From contig OY757904.1 in NCBI GenBank assembly GCA_963585895.1, positions 68,270,365 to 68,334,364 of the forward strand: DNA of 64,000 nt, written 5' to 3'. The notes below the pieces were generated by a model. That model worked only from the letters and a program-made list of their open reading frames with translations, was not told the DNA's origin and searched no databases. Below are positions 23,560 to 35,939 of the stretch, in pieces (the first letter of the stretch is position 1; every line of letters starts with the position of its first letter). Position numbers and translations under genes: made by a program. The DNA is from Sepioteuthis lessoniana (taxonomy: Eukaryota; Mollusca; Cephalopoda; Myopsida; Loliginidae).

Positions 23560-25325
23560 TAAGAAGAGGAAATCCTTTTTTATTTTTTTTTGTATTTTTA
23601 AAAGATTATGCGGCAACACTGACCACAATTAATGCTTAGCATAAATGTATACTTTTTTAAAACTTTAATGTTTAATATTAGCCTACTTAAAACTTTATAT
23701 GTAATACTAGCTTCCTTAATGAAATAGGGTGTTAAGGTCTTCTTTAAGCTGAACCAACATTGAGATCGAAAGAATCTGCTCAAAGCTTCGCTTTAGATTT
23801 GAATGCAGCTGTCTAAATTACATTCCTTTTCTTCGATGATAACCAATATGCCTAATGCGCCTAAGCTTATTAAATAATTATACAGCTTACAGTTAACAGA
23901 ACATGGCTTCTTACTCTATGTTGGAAATAGATTTTTCGAAAATCTTCCCATAACACTACTATGAAGAACATCAGAAAACGAGAACCGGTTTGTTTTGTTT
24001 TGTTTAATTTTATTTTGGCTGCTATATCAACCACTGCGGATTGTGTAAAATACTCAACAATCGTATCTACGAAACAGAAGACCAAGTTGCAGTCTTTAAA
24101 ATTTAATGTTTCTGTTTTTATTTATCACTATCACTAGTTTTATTTTCCTTTCTTTTTTGTTGAAAGTAAGAGCAATGAACAGCATCCTTTATCTTCATCA
24201 TTCTTCATTTTTTCGTCTGCATTGTCAATTTGTACTTTTTATACTTTTCTTGTTTCCTTTTTTTTCGTTTGGTAACTCTTCCTTCTATTTCTTTCAATGA
24301 ATCTGCTGCTTGAAACTTGTTTCTCTATCAGTAAGTTGTAATGTTCGCATATACGTCAGTAGATTTTCATTCTTGTTCCGATTTCAGAGTTTTTAGATTT
24401 TTTCAATATCTTTTCAAATAAGTTTTTCTATTTAGATTAGAGAACAATAAAGCAACTTGATGTGGAACTAATGACCAAATCAGACCTCGTTCAGTTGAAC
24501 ACAATGAATTCAACTTATCTTTCCACATGAGAAAATAGCATCAATGGTGACAGTCACATAGGATTGACCTTCGATTTCTCTTTGCTCCAAATTTATTATA
24601 CATACATACATGCATACGTACATGTATGCAATGTGTATATGTGTACATAGATATTTTCTTTGTGCACATGACGTATCGGTTTAAACAGAGAGTAAGTTAA
24701 CTGACAAAATTAACGTATTTATAATATTTTCTTGAACCAAAACTTTCTTGAAAATAATTATTTGCAAGGAAGGTACAACAGTATATAAGTAGAGATGGCA
24801 TTGCTGATGTTAAATATGATAAGTATTAGTTAGAATTAACTGTATTTCTCTTATGATTTTCATTCCTTGTAAGTATTACGTATATGACATCCAAGATTTA
24901 TTACAGTGCTCATTGATGATAAATTACATAGCTTCGATTTAGATATAATTTGGGGTATTTCGTTTTTGAAGAAAGTTTTATTCATTTTTAAGGTTTATCT
25001 TATCACTGCTTTAATTTTCCTGAGCTTGACGTTCGGACGATTTTTTGGGGATCTTAGATAACATTTAAAGTTACAAGTAAACATAAGATATTTATTCAAA
25101 ATATTAACGTTTACAATTAGATCATTTTAAATTTGGGTTCTTGTATCTTCTTTTTTTAGATGGGTGAAAATAGAATTTAAGATGAAAACTCCCTCAGCTC
25201 GACACCTGGCTATGATGAATAATATATAAGTGCATATAAAGAGGAAAAGTGACATATGCCCGTCTTAACGATTATTAAAACTGGGTAAATGCTGAGAGAC
25301 GGACATCCTTTAGGAGTGTGGTTGA
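23560..25325. other. AT-rich intergenic DNA with one short SINE tail
   Basis: At 23990-24060 there is a diverged A/D-type tail (GTTTAATTTTATTTTGGCTGCTATATCAACC). Nothing else was recognised. Confidence 0.45.
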
Positions 25326-25329
25326 TAGA

Positions 25330-25750
25330 TGGTGGGTTATTTTTTACGCCATTTTAAACTATTGCAAATTATTTAACGTCAAATAATATTTATACGTATA
25401 TATTAGACATATATGATTTATAAACGAATAGTTTTAGCAAACAATTTTAGACGAGCCAGAGCTCATTAAATGGTTTCATGAATTGCTATCGACCAATAGT
25501 AGTTATACTGACAAAAGCTAAATGCTTTCAAGTATACTAAATGATTGAACATTTATATTTGAACCATAGGTATGATCCTAATAAGTATCACGATTTGGGG
25601 TCAAAGTGGAACTGGGAGTAATTGCAATGAAGGGACACTTTTCATTTCCCAAATCACAAGGACTGAAGCCATACCACTGCTTGTGTTTCTTACACCTCTG
25701 CTGAGATACAGTTGGTTCATTCTACATTTTCAGCCAACTGGACAGAAGAT
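25330..25750 (-). mobile_element. Element D, shortened copy
   Basis: A degenerate tail at 25345-25390, then GACGAGCCAGAGCTCATT (also at 58945), then the head-side body at 25590-25740 (GGAACTGGGAGTAATTGC, CTGCTGAGATACAGTTGGTTCATTC). The internal repeat region is shorter than at 32515. Confidence 0.65.
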
Positions 25751-25994
25751 GGATGATAGTAAGACAAAATGTGAGAGACAGATCACTCCAAAAATAAGTT
25801 GACGCTGGATCTTCTTAACAATCTTAAACGCTTTTCACACATGACTAAATGTCTTAGTTTGTTTGATGTTTGGCAACAAAGGATCAGCTTTAGCCGTACG
25901 AACGGATGAGCGAACAGAAAGTTCGTGAATTATATTCAGATATTGGTTAAAGATAAAGTGTTAGGTTTCAGAGCTTACTGTTCCTACCAACGCT

Positions 25995-26275
25995 GAGGTT
26001 ATAGTTTGGTTTGGCTTGGTTTTATGGCATATCAACCCTTGCAGTTTATTTCATGACAAATCATTTTTATACATATAAACTTCTATTTCAAACAATTCAC
26101 TTGTCATAGAATAAACAAATCAGTTGTCCTGGTATAATGACTGATATACTGAACTGTGATATGTATGTATTTTAAAACAACTTCCCACAAACAGGATGTT
26201 ACAAAATTAGTGGAGTCTCACCTCTCTACTGAGATAAAGTCAGTGTAGTCTACTGCCCCAACCGACTGTTAAAAA
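25995..26275 (-). mobile_element. Element D, truncated copy containing an inserted repeat
   Basis: The tail is at 26010-26060 (TTTTATGGCATATCAACCC) and the head-side end at 26220-26270 (CTACTGAGATAAAGTCAGTG, CTACTGCCCCAACCGACTG). The middle (26110-26205) is a repeat found again at 26464. Confidence 0.6.
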
Positions 26276-26560
26276 TGATTAAAAATAAACAAATATACGA
26301 GATTTCCAAAAAACTATTGAATACATGGAATTACAGGGTGGTGCATCGGTTAAACAAGCCATTTGACTCCGTCTCTTGGGTTAAAAGAATGAATCATATA
26401 TATCCAGCTGAAGGAAGTCGTTTTCCTGAAGGCGATTGAATCATCGGATTATTCATGCTCCCATCCATCACAAATAGTCCCTGTGGTATAATGACTGGTG
26501 TGCTGAACTGTGATATCTTAGTTTGTATTTACAAACTACTTCACACAAACAGGATGTGAA
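26110..26560 (+). repeat. Direct duplication of a tRNA-like ~93-bp segment
   Basis: 26110-26205 and 26464-26556 share GGTATAATGACTG, TGCTGAACTGTGATAT, TTACAAACT/TTTAAAACAA and CACAAACAGGATGT in order. GTGGTATAATGACTGGTGTG resembles a Pol III A box. The copies are direct and about 354 bp apart. Confidence 0.65.
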
Positions 26561-26579
26561 ACAACGTTTAGTTTTAAGC

Positions 26580-26815
26580 GATGATTTAGAGATATAAATT
26601 AAGAATTTTCCTTTCCTTGACCTATTGCCATACCAGAGGAAAAATATCAGTCTGTCCAACTATTTATACATATCTGGAGGAAAAATTAAGGATTTATTAC
26701 TTTCTCAAGGGAATAAATGCTAGAAGAAAAGCAAGCAGCCTAATTTAGGGTTCGAACTCGAATCGCCCTTTCCATTTCCTATGACAAAAGCCATTACACC
26801 ACAAGCCCCTCCTGC
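26580..26815 (-). mobile_element. SINE-B, near full length
   Basis: GAATTTTCCTTTCCTTGACC, the central CAACTATTTATACATATCTGG, then a reverse-complement tRNA head with GGGTTCGAACTCGAATCGCC (26749-26768) and CATTACACCACAAGC (26790-26804). Immediately after it (26812-26870) lies a plus-oriented remnant of a SINE-A head (GTAGTAAGTGAGTTTGAACTT), so the two heads abut. Confidence 0.8.
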
Positions 26816-26879
26816 GACATGGTAGTAAGTGAGTTTGAACTTCAGTCGTGCTATAACGTTATAATTAGATGTGTCCCAT

Positions 26880-28845
26880 GTATTAGGAATATCAGAAGAA
26901 ATGATTTCTGAGATAAAACAATGACTTTTATTTTCTAGCCTTACCGACAAGCTTCATGGAATATAACATAAATTAATCAAACTAATTTATTTCAATTGAT
27001 AATCAAGATTTTTGTCAACATAAGAACGAAGGACAAACTAAGGAAATACTGACTTATTGAGAAAAAGTACGGAATCAATGAAACCAGAAAAAGAAAAAAT
27101 ACTCAGTATATTATAGATATTCTCTGAGTTCAGGACAGCCCCGATTTTTCGATGCATGGACTCTCCTCCTTTCATATTTTTGAATGGTTGACTGCCTATG
27201 ATAAGGTGGTCAATAAATTGGCAAAAGATACTGTGAATCAATAGAGGCTTGCATTCAGTCAATTCGAAGCGACAACTTAGAGATAATAGTGTGAATATGA
27301 AAATGCATGACAACAATTATATATTTTTCAATGTTTTTTTTTATAAAAATGACAGCATCTCCAGAGAGATGATAAGAATCTAATCGGGGATAGGAAACAA
27401 ACAAAAATAACTGAATACGTGCCAATTATTGCTTTAACCAAACTACACGACGAAATTGAAAAGAAAAAATTGTGGATAAATATTAGGACATAGCCACAGA
27501 AATATCAATAATGTGAAATGTTATTGAAGCACGTCGTACAGCTTGGAAAAGCTGAAAAATTTTTTGGAAAAATAGAAACTCCATGACAACCAAATAGAAT
27601 GTCCAGGGGGATGCTAATAGAAAACCTGGAGAAAGGAAGAATTAAGCAGAGAGAAAAATTATTCGCCGATTTTCCAATGACGTTGCTTCGCATTTCCGTT
27701 ACATCGTATATTTCTTGATAAAAGATCAATTTCTTCCAGGAATGTTTCCATTTCTTGAGCATACTGGAACTGCTGTTCCACGAGCAAAAAATGTTGACAA
27801 TTCGAAGACAACAGTTCTACAGAATTCAGCACAAGTGCAAGTTATTTCTTCCTTATTTAAGTGAAAGTTCGCTGCGTTACATTTGCAAATTATATATAGC
27901 AGTTGACATGCAGCAGATTTATCGGTTGCATTCTTCGCTATTTGATTTTTTTCTGTTTCAATGCATTATTCCGACATGCAATTTGTTTATTGGACCTTTA
28001 AACAATAAGAATCGGTCAATTTTCTAACATTCAGTTATGGAGAATATCTTTTGAATTCATACGAAGGAAGAAAATAATTTTCCCTCAGATTCTGTTTAGT
28101 TTGAGTTGTGAAACATTTTCATTTAAATAACCACAATTATTTAGGTTTATCGATATAAATGACAAACTTATTTACCAGGGTTTTTTCCCAAAAAATAATT
28201 TCGTTTTACGATATATCAGCTCTTCTTGGCTCAGACATTTGGCGCCACTTTATAGAGGGTAGATAGGTTTAAGTAAATTATTAATCACTTGGTCTTAGGT
28301 AGGCTTTCCCATAAGCAACTACCCACCTCCTCACGTAGGTGAAGGCTGAGTTTATAACCCGGCACCTGGAGCCAACCTCAAGTGTAATGCCGATGGGACC
28401 AAACTTTTTTTGATTTTTTCGACCCATGGGTTTCGACTCTAAGTATCCTCCACAATAAAATGATTTCATATCAGTTCTGACTTGGTAGGAAGTTAGAAAA
28501 ATTGCACACTTGGTTTATTCTATGCCAAGTTCAATTTAATAAGTATGGTCTCAAATTACGCACGGTATCTTTATACTCATTTCATTTAGCTAAATGTTTC
28601 ATTAATTCAGTCATATCTATTTTATTAATAGATGGTACTTAAACTGATACTTACATTCAGATCATTAGGATCACTGAAGTAGTGAATTAAAAGAGTGACT
28701 CTACATGCCTCAAATTTGTAGTTAAGGGTCATATCCAGGATATGGATGTTTGCGTTTGACTTTGCATAGATGCTTTGAGGGAAAAGCATCGATCGATCTG
28801 TTCTACAAAACTTATGAATAAACAGTTGGAAAAACAGAGTCTATT
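26880..28845. other. Intergenic DNA, nothing recognised
   Basis: ORFs of up to 92 codons (27038-27316 minus, 27755-28027 plus, 27505-27762 minus) have no family resemblance. A slightly GC-richer patch lies at 28300-28400. Confidence 0.45.
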
Positions 28846-28849
28846 ATAT

Positions 28850-28950
28850 GTGTTTAGGTAACCAATCTTGGAAAAGGAAAACTCTGAATTCAAACCAACT
28901 GTACTCCACTTAAGAATTGACCTCGTATCACATTCTGTCGGTATCTGAAA
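28850..28950 (+). mobile_element. SINE-B 3' tail fragment
   Basis: GGAAAACTCTGAATTCAAACC followed by GACCTCGTATCACATTCTG and CGGTATCTG matches the complement of 1352-1440. Confidence 0.7.
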
Positions 28951-29554
28951 AGGTGAGTGAATACATACCATTAACAGCCTGTTATGGAAAATTTGCTCCT
29001 CTGTAGGAGATAATGTCGGCGAATTCAAGCCCCTTCGGAAAGCTTCAAATGTAACTTCACGTTTATCTTTATACGGCTAAACATTTTATTACCTAAACCA
29101 GTCTTTTTGACTTAAACATGCAGATTTAACTCGTACTATCGCTCTTGATCAAAGGGTTCCAGAAGTAAGGATAAGAAAAATTGAATCTACATTCATCAAG
29201 TTTCCAGAACATGAGCCTCACGACCAGATGCAGTTTACTGTGATACCCAGAATATCAAGTTGTTGAGTTATTGTTCCCCTATGAGGAATAGTGTCGATGA
29301 CGTTATCTGGACATCACTAACAAAGCATAAAATAATTCCTAAAGAGCTTAAAATAATTCATTTCAAAACAGCGTGACCTTACAGTAATTATCGTTTGAAA
29401 TCAACCCAGCGAACTGAGTTCAAATACTAACCATGGCTTCCTGAATTTTACTTTTTTAATATCTTCATAAAAAATTTGAATGCAATTATCTTAAAGTCAC
29501 CAAGTCTTTGTAAATAGTTGGCTAGAATGGACTATTAAGCTTGGGTATGTTAAC

Positions 29555-29645
29555 GGGCCTTGGAGAATGAAAACTCTGAATTTAACCCAATTGTAATGCG
29601 TCGAAAAATGACCTTGCATCACATCCCACTAATAGTTGAGGGATT
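29555..29645 (+). mobile_element. SINE-B 3' tail fragment
   Basis: GAAAACTCTGAATTTAACCC then GACCTTGCATCACATCCCAC, the same order as at 28850. Confidence 0.65.
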
Positions 29646-29649
29646 GCGT

Positions 29650-30130
29650 AAGTACAGTAATTTGGAATTCCACTAGCGACGAGAGACGAAACACATTTGT
29701 TATTAGAAATTTCAAACAATAGTTTGTGTAAAGATAATATTCTTTCTTTCTGAATTACAGGATAAATATATATTCCCTTTTGGCTGAATAACGCACGTAC
29801 TTCACTCATTGTTAGGTAGATATGTACCATGTTATTTGAATAAAAACATAAGTTTACGAAAAATTAAAAAGAAAAATCATTTTCATTTAAGATATCACTG
29901 CAGTATTTTTCTGTGAAAATGAGTGAGAGTGGAGTGTTTTGATAGGTTGCGGATGAGTCGTCACAAAGTAAACTGTTTAGCTAACCAAATGAGCCTGCTG
30001 ATCTGTTGTGTAAAAGAATCTATCTGTTGGTAAGGAGAGGTTATTTTTAGGGGTGTACTCATTCATTTTCAGTTCATCACATTTACCATATTTTTTTAAG
30101 CAGCATGACAATGAGCAACTATATTAAAAT
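29650..30130. other. Intergenic DNA, nothing recognised
   Basis: Only short ORFs without resemblance; no shared repeat seen. Confidence 0.4.
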
Positions 30131-30134
30131 GCAC

Positions 30135-30370
30135 TGCCGCCTGTGATCATAACAGCACTCATAACAGATCAGCTGATTTACCGCCACCACTTCAGTGGAC
30201 CCCCTCTTCACATGGACGAACAAAGGCAGGATTACCAACTAGAACCTATATACAACAGCTCTGTGCTGATACAGGATGTAGCCTGGACGACCTCCTGGGA
30301 ACGATGGACGAGAGAGACTGGTGGCAAGAGAGGGTCCGGGAGATCCACGCAACAGCATGATCTGAAAAAA
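30135..30370 (+). mobile_element. LINE-alpha copy 3, 3'-terminal fragment
   Basis: Matches only the last part of LINE-alpha: L-I-x-D...W-T-P-S-S-H-G-R-T-K-like, then T-Y-I-Q-Q-L-C-x-D-T-G-C-S-L-D-D-L, M-D-E-R-D-W-W, and E-R-V-R-E-I-H-A at 30325-30350. It is a strongly 5'-truncated copy without a clear (GAT)n tail. Confidence 0.8.
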
Positions 30371-30544
30371 TTGAAGTCAAGATATATTTGTGCGAATTAT
30401 TTACTGTACTCCTGATTTCGGCCAGGAGGAATGGTTGAGAACAAAAAATGACACTGCTATTTGTACATTTTTTAGGGACCATTTCCAATCGTTTCCCTAA
30501 ATATTTCTCAAAAAAAGTTTAAGGCTTTATCGATTTCACCTCAG

Positions 30545-30665
30545 ATGGATTTATTATAACGGCATGTCGACCTATATGTTATAGTAATATGCCAACATAT
30601 TAAGGAATTGCGTTCTTGATACATTCATATTTACATTTTGTGTTTTGTTGTTTTAAAATGATTTT
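30545..30665 (-). mobile_element. SINE-E fragment
   Basis: ATTATAACGGCATGTCGACC, AATATGCCAACATATTAAGG and ACATTCATATTTACATTTTG are shared with the SINE-E copies at 31158, 33925 and 49955. Confidence 0.65.
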
Positions 30666-31157
30666 TTCATAGGCCATAGCCCTATAAAATGACTACTTCA
30701 TAAATGTACATCGGACTTTATTTACTATTCCCATGATTCTGTAAATCGTAAAGATGTCATCCTGGGACACTTATGAAATATTTGAAAAATAGGTTACTTA
30801 GCGATATCAATTTCCCCACCCCATAAAAATGATGCAATAAGGATGAAAGGTATCATGAAATTTCAATTAAATACTTATACCTAAAAAAAATACATCTGTA
30901 CTAAAACATTAAAATTCTATAAATAATGAATTCATTAGATTGTTCATATGTATCGTAACACACTAAATGTATGGTTGTAAGATTACACGGATCAAATAGA
31001 CAAGTGCAATAGAAAATTAAATGCTCTTTGTTGAAAGGAAGAATCTCTTACATAACTGAACTTTTTTACTCTGCTACCAAACTGGACTCTTCGACTTTAA
31101 CCATGGTTGCATGCCAGAGGCAATGCTAGCAGTACTGGTCAATCTTATCAGATTGAT

Positions 31158-31290
31158 TAGTTCATTGATTTTAACGGCATCTCGACACATCTAGGTTTAT
31201 TTTATGCCTTAACGATAAGGAATCGCGTTCATTGTACTTTCAGATTTAAATTTGTCTTTTGTTGTTTATAATGTTTTTTTAGGGATTTTT
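31158..31290 (-). mobile_element. SINE-E fragment
   Basis: TTGATTTTAACGGCATCTCG, ATCTAGGTTTATTTTATGCC and ATAAGGAATCGCGTTCATTG, in the order of the other family E copies. Confidence 0.7.
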
Positions 31291-31299
31291 TTGCATTTT

Positions 31300-32340
31300 T
31301 CAGGCGATCCTATCGAATACAAGTAATCATTAAACATATCTATCGGACCCATAGATAAACCCAAAACAGATTGTGACCCTTCTGAGTCACAGAAGGCATT
31401 TTAATAATGGCAACATAAAATTTTACCGCACACTTCCAAATCTCATTAACAGGAAATACATTTTAGTGCAATACTCAGGTTACCTTTGGGTGAGGCTGTC
31501 ATAACTCCTACAGGAAATTCAGTGAGCGTACCCTAATGTTTGGTGATGAACCCACATCGTCATTTCTGTATATTCTGAAGATAAAGATGACTTTATGGAG
31601 CATCTAATTTCCTATGGCAAGTAAACTGTTAATAGCAAAAACAGAGTTATTATGTGGAAAAATGTGTGCGTTATGTGTGTCATTATATTGAATTGGTTAA
31701 AAGACGTCTAAGTATTCATACTATCAAGCTGAGAGCTATAGTAATTTCCATCATAATTTTTTAGCTCATTAAACGTGTTGATAACGATAATTATTAATAG
31801 CTTCCCTTATTTCACAATTATGACAAAACTGTTATTATTAGAATACGTTTCTGTCACAATCACAAGAAGAAATAACTAAGCAGATATACTAAAATATGTT
31901 GGTTTTTTTTTTGTAATTCTATTAGTTAATATGAACACAGGTATTTTGCTGTGCACATAACGAAATTGATAAATACAATTTGCAAAAACGGCACCATTTT
32001 ACTTCAGTTTTCAAATTAACATTTTCCATTTAAGGACATTATTGAAATAAAAGGCACAGTTTTTAGGCATCAAAGAATCAAATCAATATCAATTCTACGT
32101 GGAATATTTTGTAACCAGCAAAACACAGTTGCTCTCAAATAACATTTACTGAGATTATGCCATTGGCAAAATAGATATTAGAGAAACTGTTTTCGCTACT
32201 TTTTAAACAGTGATATGCAGGGACCATTAGAAAAATATATTTTCGTAATCGTATTACTTGAACAATTCTCGTATCGATGATCATTGTTTTTTTTACGAAT
32301 TATCATTTTTCTGAAGAAACACCTGTGACACTATTAATGG
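31300..32340. other. AT-rich intergenic DNA, nothing recognised
   Basis: No repeats or coding potential recognised. Confidence 0.45.
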
Positions 32341-32354
32341 TGGTATACAGATTT

Positions 32355-32480
32355 ACTTCTATGCGGGTGGGCGTGCGTGTTTGTGCGTGTACGTATTTAT
32401 GAACGTGCGGGTGTATGTGTATGGTGGTGGGTTGACCATGTGTATTCACGCACGTATGTGTGCGTATGTGTGTCTATAGT
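32355..32480. repeat. Degenerate GT-rich tract
   Basis: Imperfect GTGTGC/GTATGT units, an old eroded (GT)n microsatellite. Confidence 0.7.
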
Positions 32481-32514
32481 GGCCAATACATATAAACGTG
32501 GGATCACTAATTAT

Positions 32515-33165
32515 CCTTGCCCAGTCGACTGGGGCTGTAGAATACACCGACTGCATCTCTGCTGAGGGGTAAGACCTCGCAACGAGTGTCCTGATATGAC
32601 ACTAAACAATCTGATGGTGAGGTCCCAGTAATCCTGGGACTTTAGGGAATGCGGAGCATCCCTTAATTACGATTGCTCGCTGGTGCACTTTGGACCGGAA
32701 TGGTAGCACCTGATAGGGCCCTATCTATGGGTCAAATAGAACTAACGGCATACTTATGCTAAACTGAATTGTTTCAGTAAACTGCGTTACTTGAAATCAA
32801 TGTTTTTGAGAATTAAAGCGTACTTACATTTAAACTGCGTGCTTATGCTAAACATAATTATTTGAAATGAACTGTACTTACACTAAACTGATTTATCTAA
32901 TATTGAACTGTTTTGACATTTAACTGTATGTAAACAAAACCTGTACTTATGCTAAACTAAATTATCTGAATTAGAGATGTTTGACTAAACTGAATAGCTT
33001 GAAATAGAAATGATTTTCACAATTAAAATGTTCTTACATTTAAACTGTGTAATTATCCTAAACTAAATTGTTTGAAATAGAATTATTTTCATAAAAATTG
33101 ATTTGGCGTTAAATAACCTACAACGGTTAATATGCCATAAAAACCAAACAACCAACAACCTACAA
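32515..33165 (+). mobile_element. Element D, full-length reference copy
   Basis: Starts with the perfect palindrome CCCAGTCGACTGGG (about 32520), followed by CTGTAGAATACACCGACTGC. A 200-bp GC-richer body contains an internal CCCAGTAATCCTGGGA hairpin near 32625. From 32715 to about 33095 there are degenerate tandem units built on ACTTATGCTAAACTGAATTG and ACATTTAAACTG. It ends in the shared SINE tail GATTTGGCGTTAAATAACC...GTTAATATGCCATAAAAACC (33095-33150). No ORF. Origin unknown; probably a non-autonomous retroposon because of the shared tail. Confidence 0.85.
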
Positions 33166-33169
33166 CTAA

Positions 33170-33920
33170 TTATCCCTTCCAACAGTAGCACTTATAAAAA
33201 GGGATCATTAACTTAAAAAATATTGTCACACTTTTAAACATTTCTTGAAGACTTGCTGTCTGCTTTTTATCTCATTCACAAAGCTTAGTGGCTGAAAATC
33301 CAGAAATAGGAATAATCATACACAGGACATGTGATGAGAACAAGTCTGCTACCAGAGTAATTAGAAGAGACACCGCAGCGAGAAGAGACACAGGAACAAG
33401 TCAGGAGGAGCAGGCCAGTTTGTTACAGACACGCAGAGGGCCAAAAAAAAGAAGAAAGAGCTAGAGATACTGAGAGCCTAATATCTAGCAGTTTTTACTT
33501 TTTAGTTAGGGAAGTACACAGCTAAAACTGAGGACACCACAAGACGTTGAATTAAGTCAGACAACGTTCTTCCTGTAAACCTTTATTTAATGCATGAGTC
33601 CTAGACTCGTGCATTTCAATTCAACATATTGAGAGTCACCAAACACAACGTTGGGTACGATTCTTTTTATGTGGAGTGCATGACACCGGTTACATATTCC
33701 TACACATACTGTACATCGGAAATAATATAAGATTCTTTGAAATACTCTTTTCTCATAAACATAGTGAATAATTTGTAAAATAAGGAGAACATGTATTATG
33801 AAATTTCAAGTAAATATTTATACTTAAGAAAAATTCATCAAATCTAAATACTCAAATTCTATTGATAATGATTTCTTTAAATTGTTCAAAAGAAATCAAT
33901 TTTCTTGTATTATTTAAACG
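33170..33920. other. Intergenic DNA, nothing recognised
   Basis: A purine-rich stretch lies at 33360-33480; no coding or repeat resemblance. Confidence 0.4.
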
Positions 33921-33924
33921 ATAT

Positions 33925-34015
33925 GTAAACCGCATAGGTTATTTTATGATGTAAGGGATTTGCATTTAATGTACATTCATACTTATTTTTTGTGTTGGTG
34001 ATCGTTAATTATTTT
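33925..34015 (-). mobile_element. SINE-E fragment
   Basis: CCGCATAGGTTATTTTATG, then GTACATTCATACTTATTTTTTG, as in other SINE-E copies. Confidence 0.55.
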
Positions 34016-34129
34016 TTGCTCGCAGTGTTATATGATATATTTATATCTAACTAATAATTATATGGTTTCACATTAAAATTTAGATCAAATCATTTTCATT
34101 TGTTCACAATAATAAAAAACGGCACAATA

Positions 34130-35935
34130 TCAATTAGCAGGCATATATATAAAGGAACAGACAGAATGCATTCAAAATCAGATAGATAAGATTAGAGACT
34201 CGGTGGAAGATAGACAATCTAGGATAGCCTGGCAAACAATAAACGAAGTGAGTAGAAGAAAGAGCACAGCCAAAGCAAAACTGACGGTTGCAAACCAACA
34301 AGAAAGAATAAAACTGTGGAAACAGCACTTCGAAAACCTACTAGGAAACCCACTGAAAATAACACATGAACCAATCACCAGAATAATTAGTAAACAATTG
34401 GATATTAAACTAGGACCGTTCACACAAGAAGAACTCGACTCGTTTCTCAGAAAAAATTAAAAATAGGAAAGCTGCAGGGCTGGACAAGATTCCCCCAGAA
34501 GTATGGAAGACCAGACAATTCGACGACATACTGCTCCGACACTGCAACGCAGTATATTATCAAAATCCGATAGATGGATAGATGAAGGGATGCATCCTCC
34601 CCTTCCCTAAAAAGGGTGACCTCGGATTAGCCAAAAACTACCGAGGCATAACACTTACATCCATAGCAACCAGAATCTACAATGCCCTACTACGAAACCG
34701 CTTAGAACCCAAAATCGACAACATACTTAGGAAAAACCAAAATGGCTTCCGAAGAAATAGATCCACGACCTCACAAATATTAACCATTCATAGAATCCTT
34801 GAAGGTGTACGGGCAAAAAACCTACAAGCGACATTAATATTTGTCGACTTTACCAAGGCCTTCGATTCCATTCACAGAGAAAAGATGGAACAAATCCTAC
34901 AAGCATACGGCATACCTAAAGAAACCATAGCAGCAATAACGATTCTCTATAGAAACACCAAAGTAAAAGTACGATCACCAGATGGAGACACAGAATATTT
35001 CGACATTGTAGCAGGAGTACTACAAGGGGACACGCTAGCCCCATACCTCTTTATCATTTGTCTAGACTACGTACTTAGAACATCGATTGACAAAATCAGA
35101 GAGAACGGCTTCGAGCTGACAAAGAAAAGAAGCAGAAGGTACCCCGCAACAACAATTACTGACGCCGACTAGGCCGATGACATAGCGATACAGGCAAATA
35201 CACCCAACCAAGCCGAAACACTAATGCATAGTTTGGAACGAGCAGCCGCAGGCATAGGCCTCTATGTCAATGCACACAAAACGGAATATATGTGCTATAA
35301 TCAAACGGGGGACATCTCCACTCTAGACGGAACCACTCTTAAAATAGTAGACAAATTCACTTACCAAGGAAACAGCGTCACATCAACCGAAAAGGACATC
35401 GACACGAGGTTAACGAAAGCATGGACAGCTATCAATAGGCTATCGATTATATGGAAATCAGACCTAAGCGATAAAATGAAATGCAGTTTCTTCCAGGCAG
35501 CGATCGCATCGATACTGCTATATGGATGCACTACATGGACTCTAACAAAACGGCTAAAGAAGAAGCTAGACGGCAATTACACAAGAATGCTCTGAGCAAT
35601 CTTGAACAAGTCCTGGCGGCAACACCCCACAAGACACCAACAGTACGGCCACCTGCCTCCTATCACGAAAACTATCCAAGCTAGACGAACCAGACATGCA
35701 GGACACTGCTGGAGAAGCAGGGACGAACTCATAAGTGATGTACTCTAATGGACCCCCAAACATGGCCGTGCAAAAAGCAGGACGACCAGCACGAACATAC
35801 ATTCAGCAACTATGTGAGGATACGGGATGTTGTTCAGAAGACCTTCCTGAGGCGATGAACGATAGGGAAAAGTGGCAAGATAGAGTTAGGGATATCCGTG
35901 CTAGTGGCACGACATGATGATGATGATGATGATGA
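34130..35935 (+). mobile_element. LINE-alpha copy 4, 5'-truncated but the best preserved RT
   Basis: Encodes the reverse transcriptase half of an EEP-type non-LTR retrotransposon. Order: R-Q-S-R-I-A-W-Q-T (34213-34240), L-W-K-Q-H-F-E-N-L-L, E-V-W-K-T (34500), P-F-P-K-K-G-D-L (34601-34625), N-G-F-R-x-N-R-S-T-T-S-Q (34740-34775), F-V-D-F-T-K-A-F-D-S-I (34840-34873), A-G-V-L-Q-G-D-T-L-A-P-Y (35010-35046), then the catalytic box. The frame from 34582 to 35595 is open except for TAG at 35170-35172, exactly the tyrosine of Y-A-D-D. The next stop (35593-35595) is TGA in a conserved R-M-L-R stretch, so probably CGA to TGA. Frameshifts lie near 34450 and 35750. The C-terminus ends R-A-S-G-T and is followed by a (GAT)n tail at 35917-35934. 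The EEP domain is missing through 5' truncation. Function in life: target-primed reverse transcription. Clade within the RTE/CR1/Jockey range not decided. Confidence 0.92.
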
Positions 35936-35939
35936 AATG

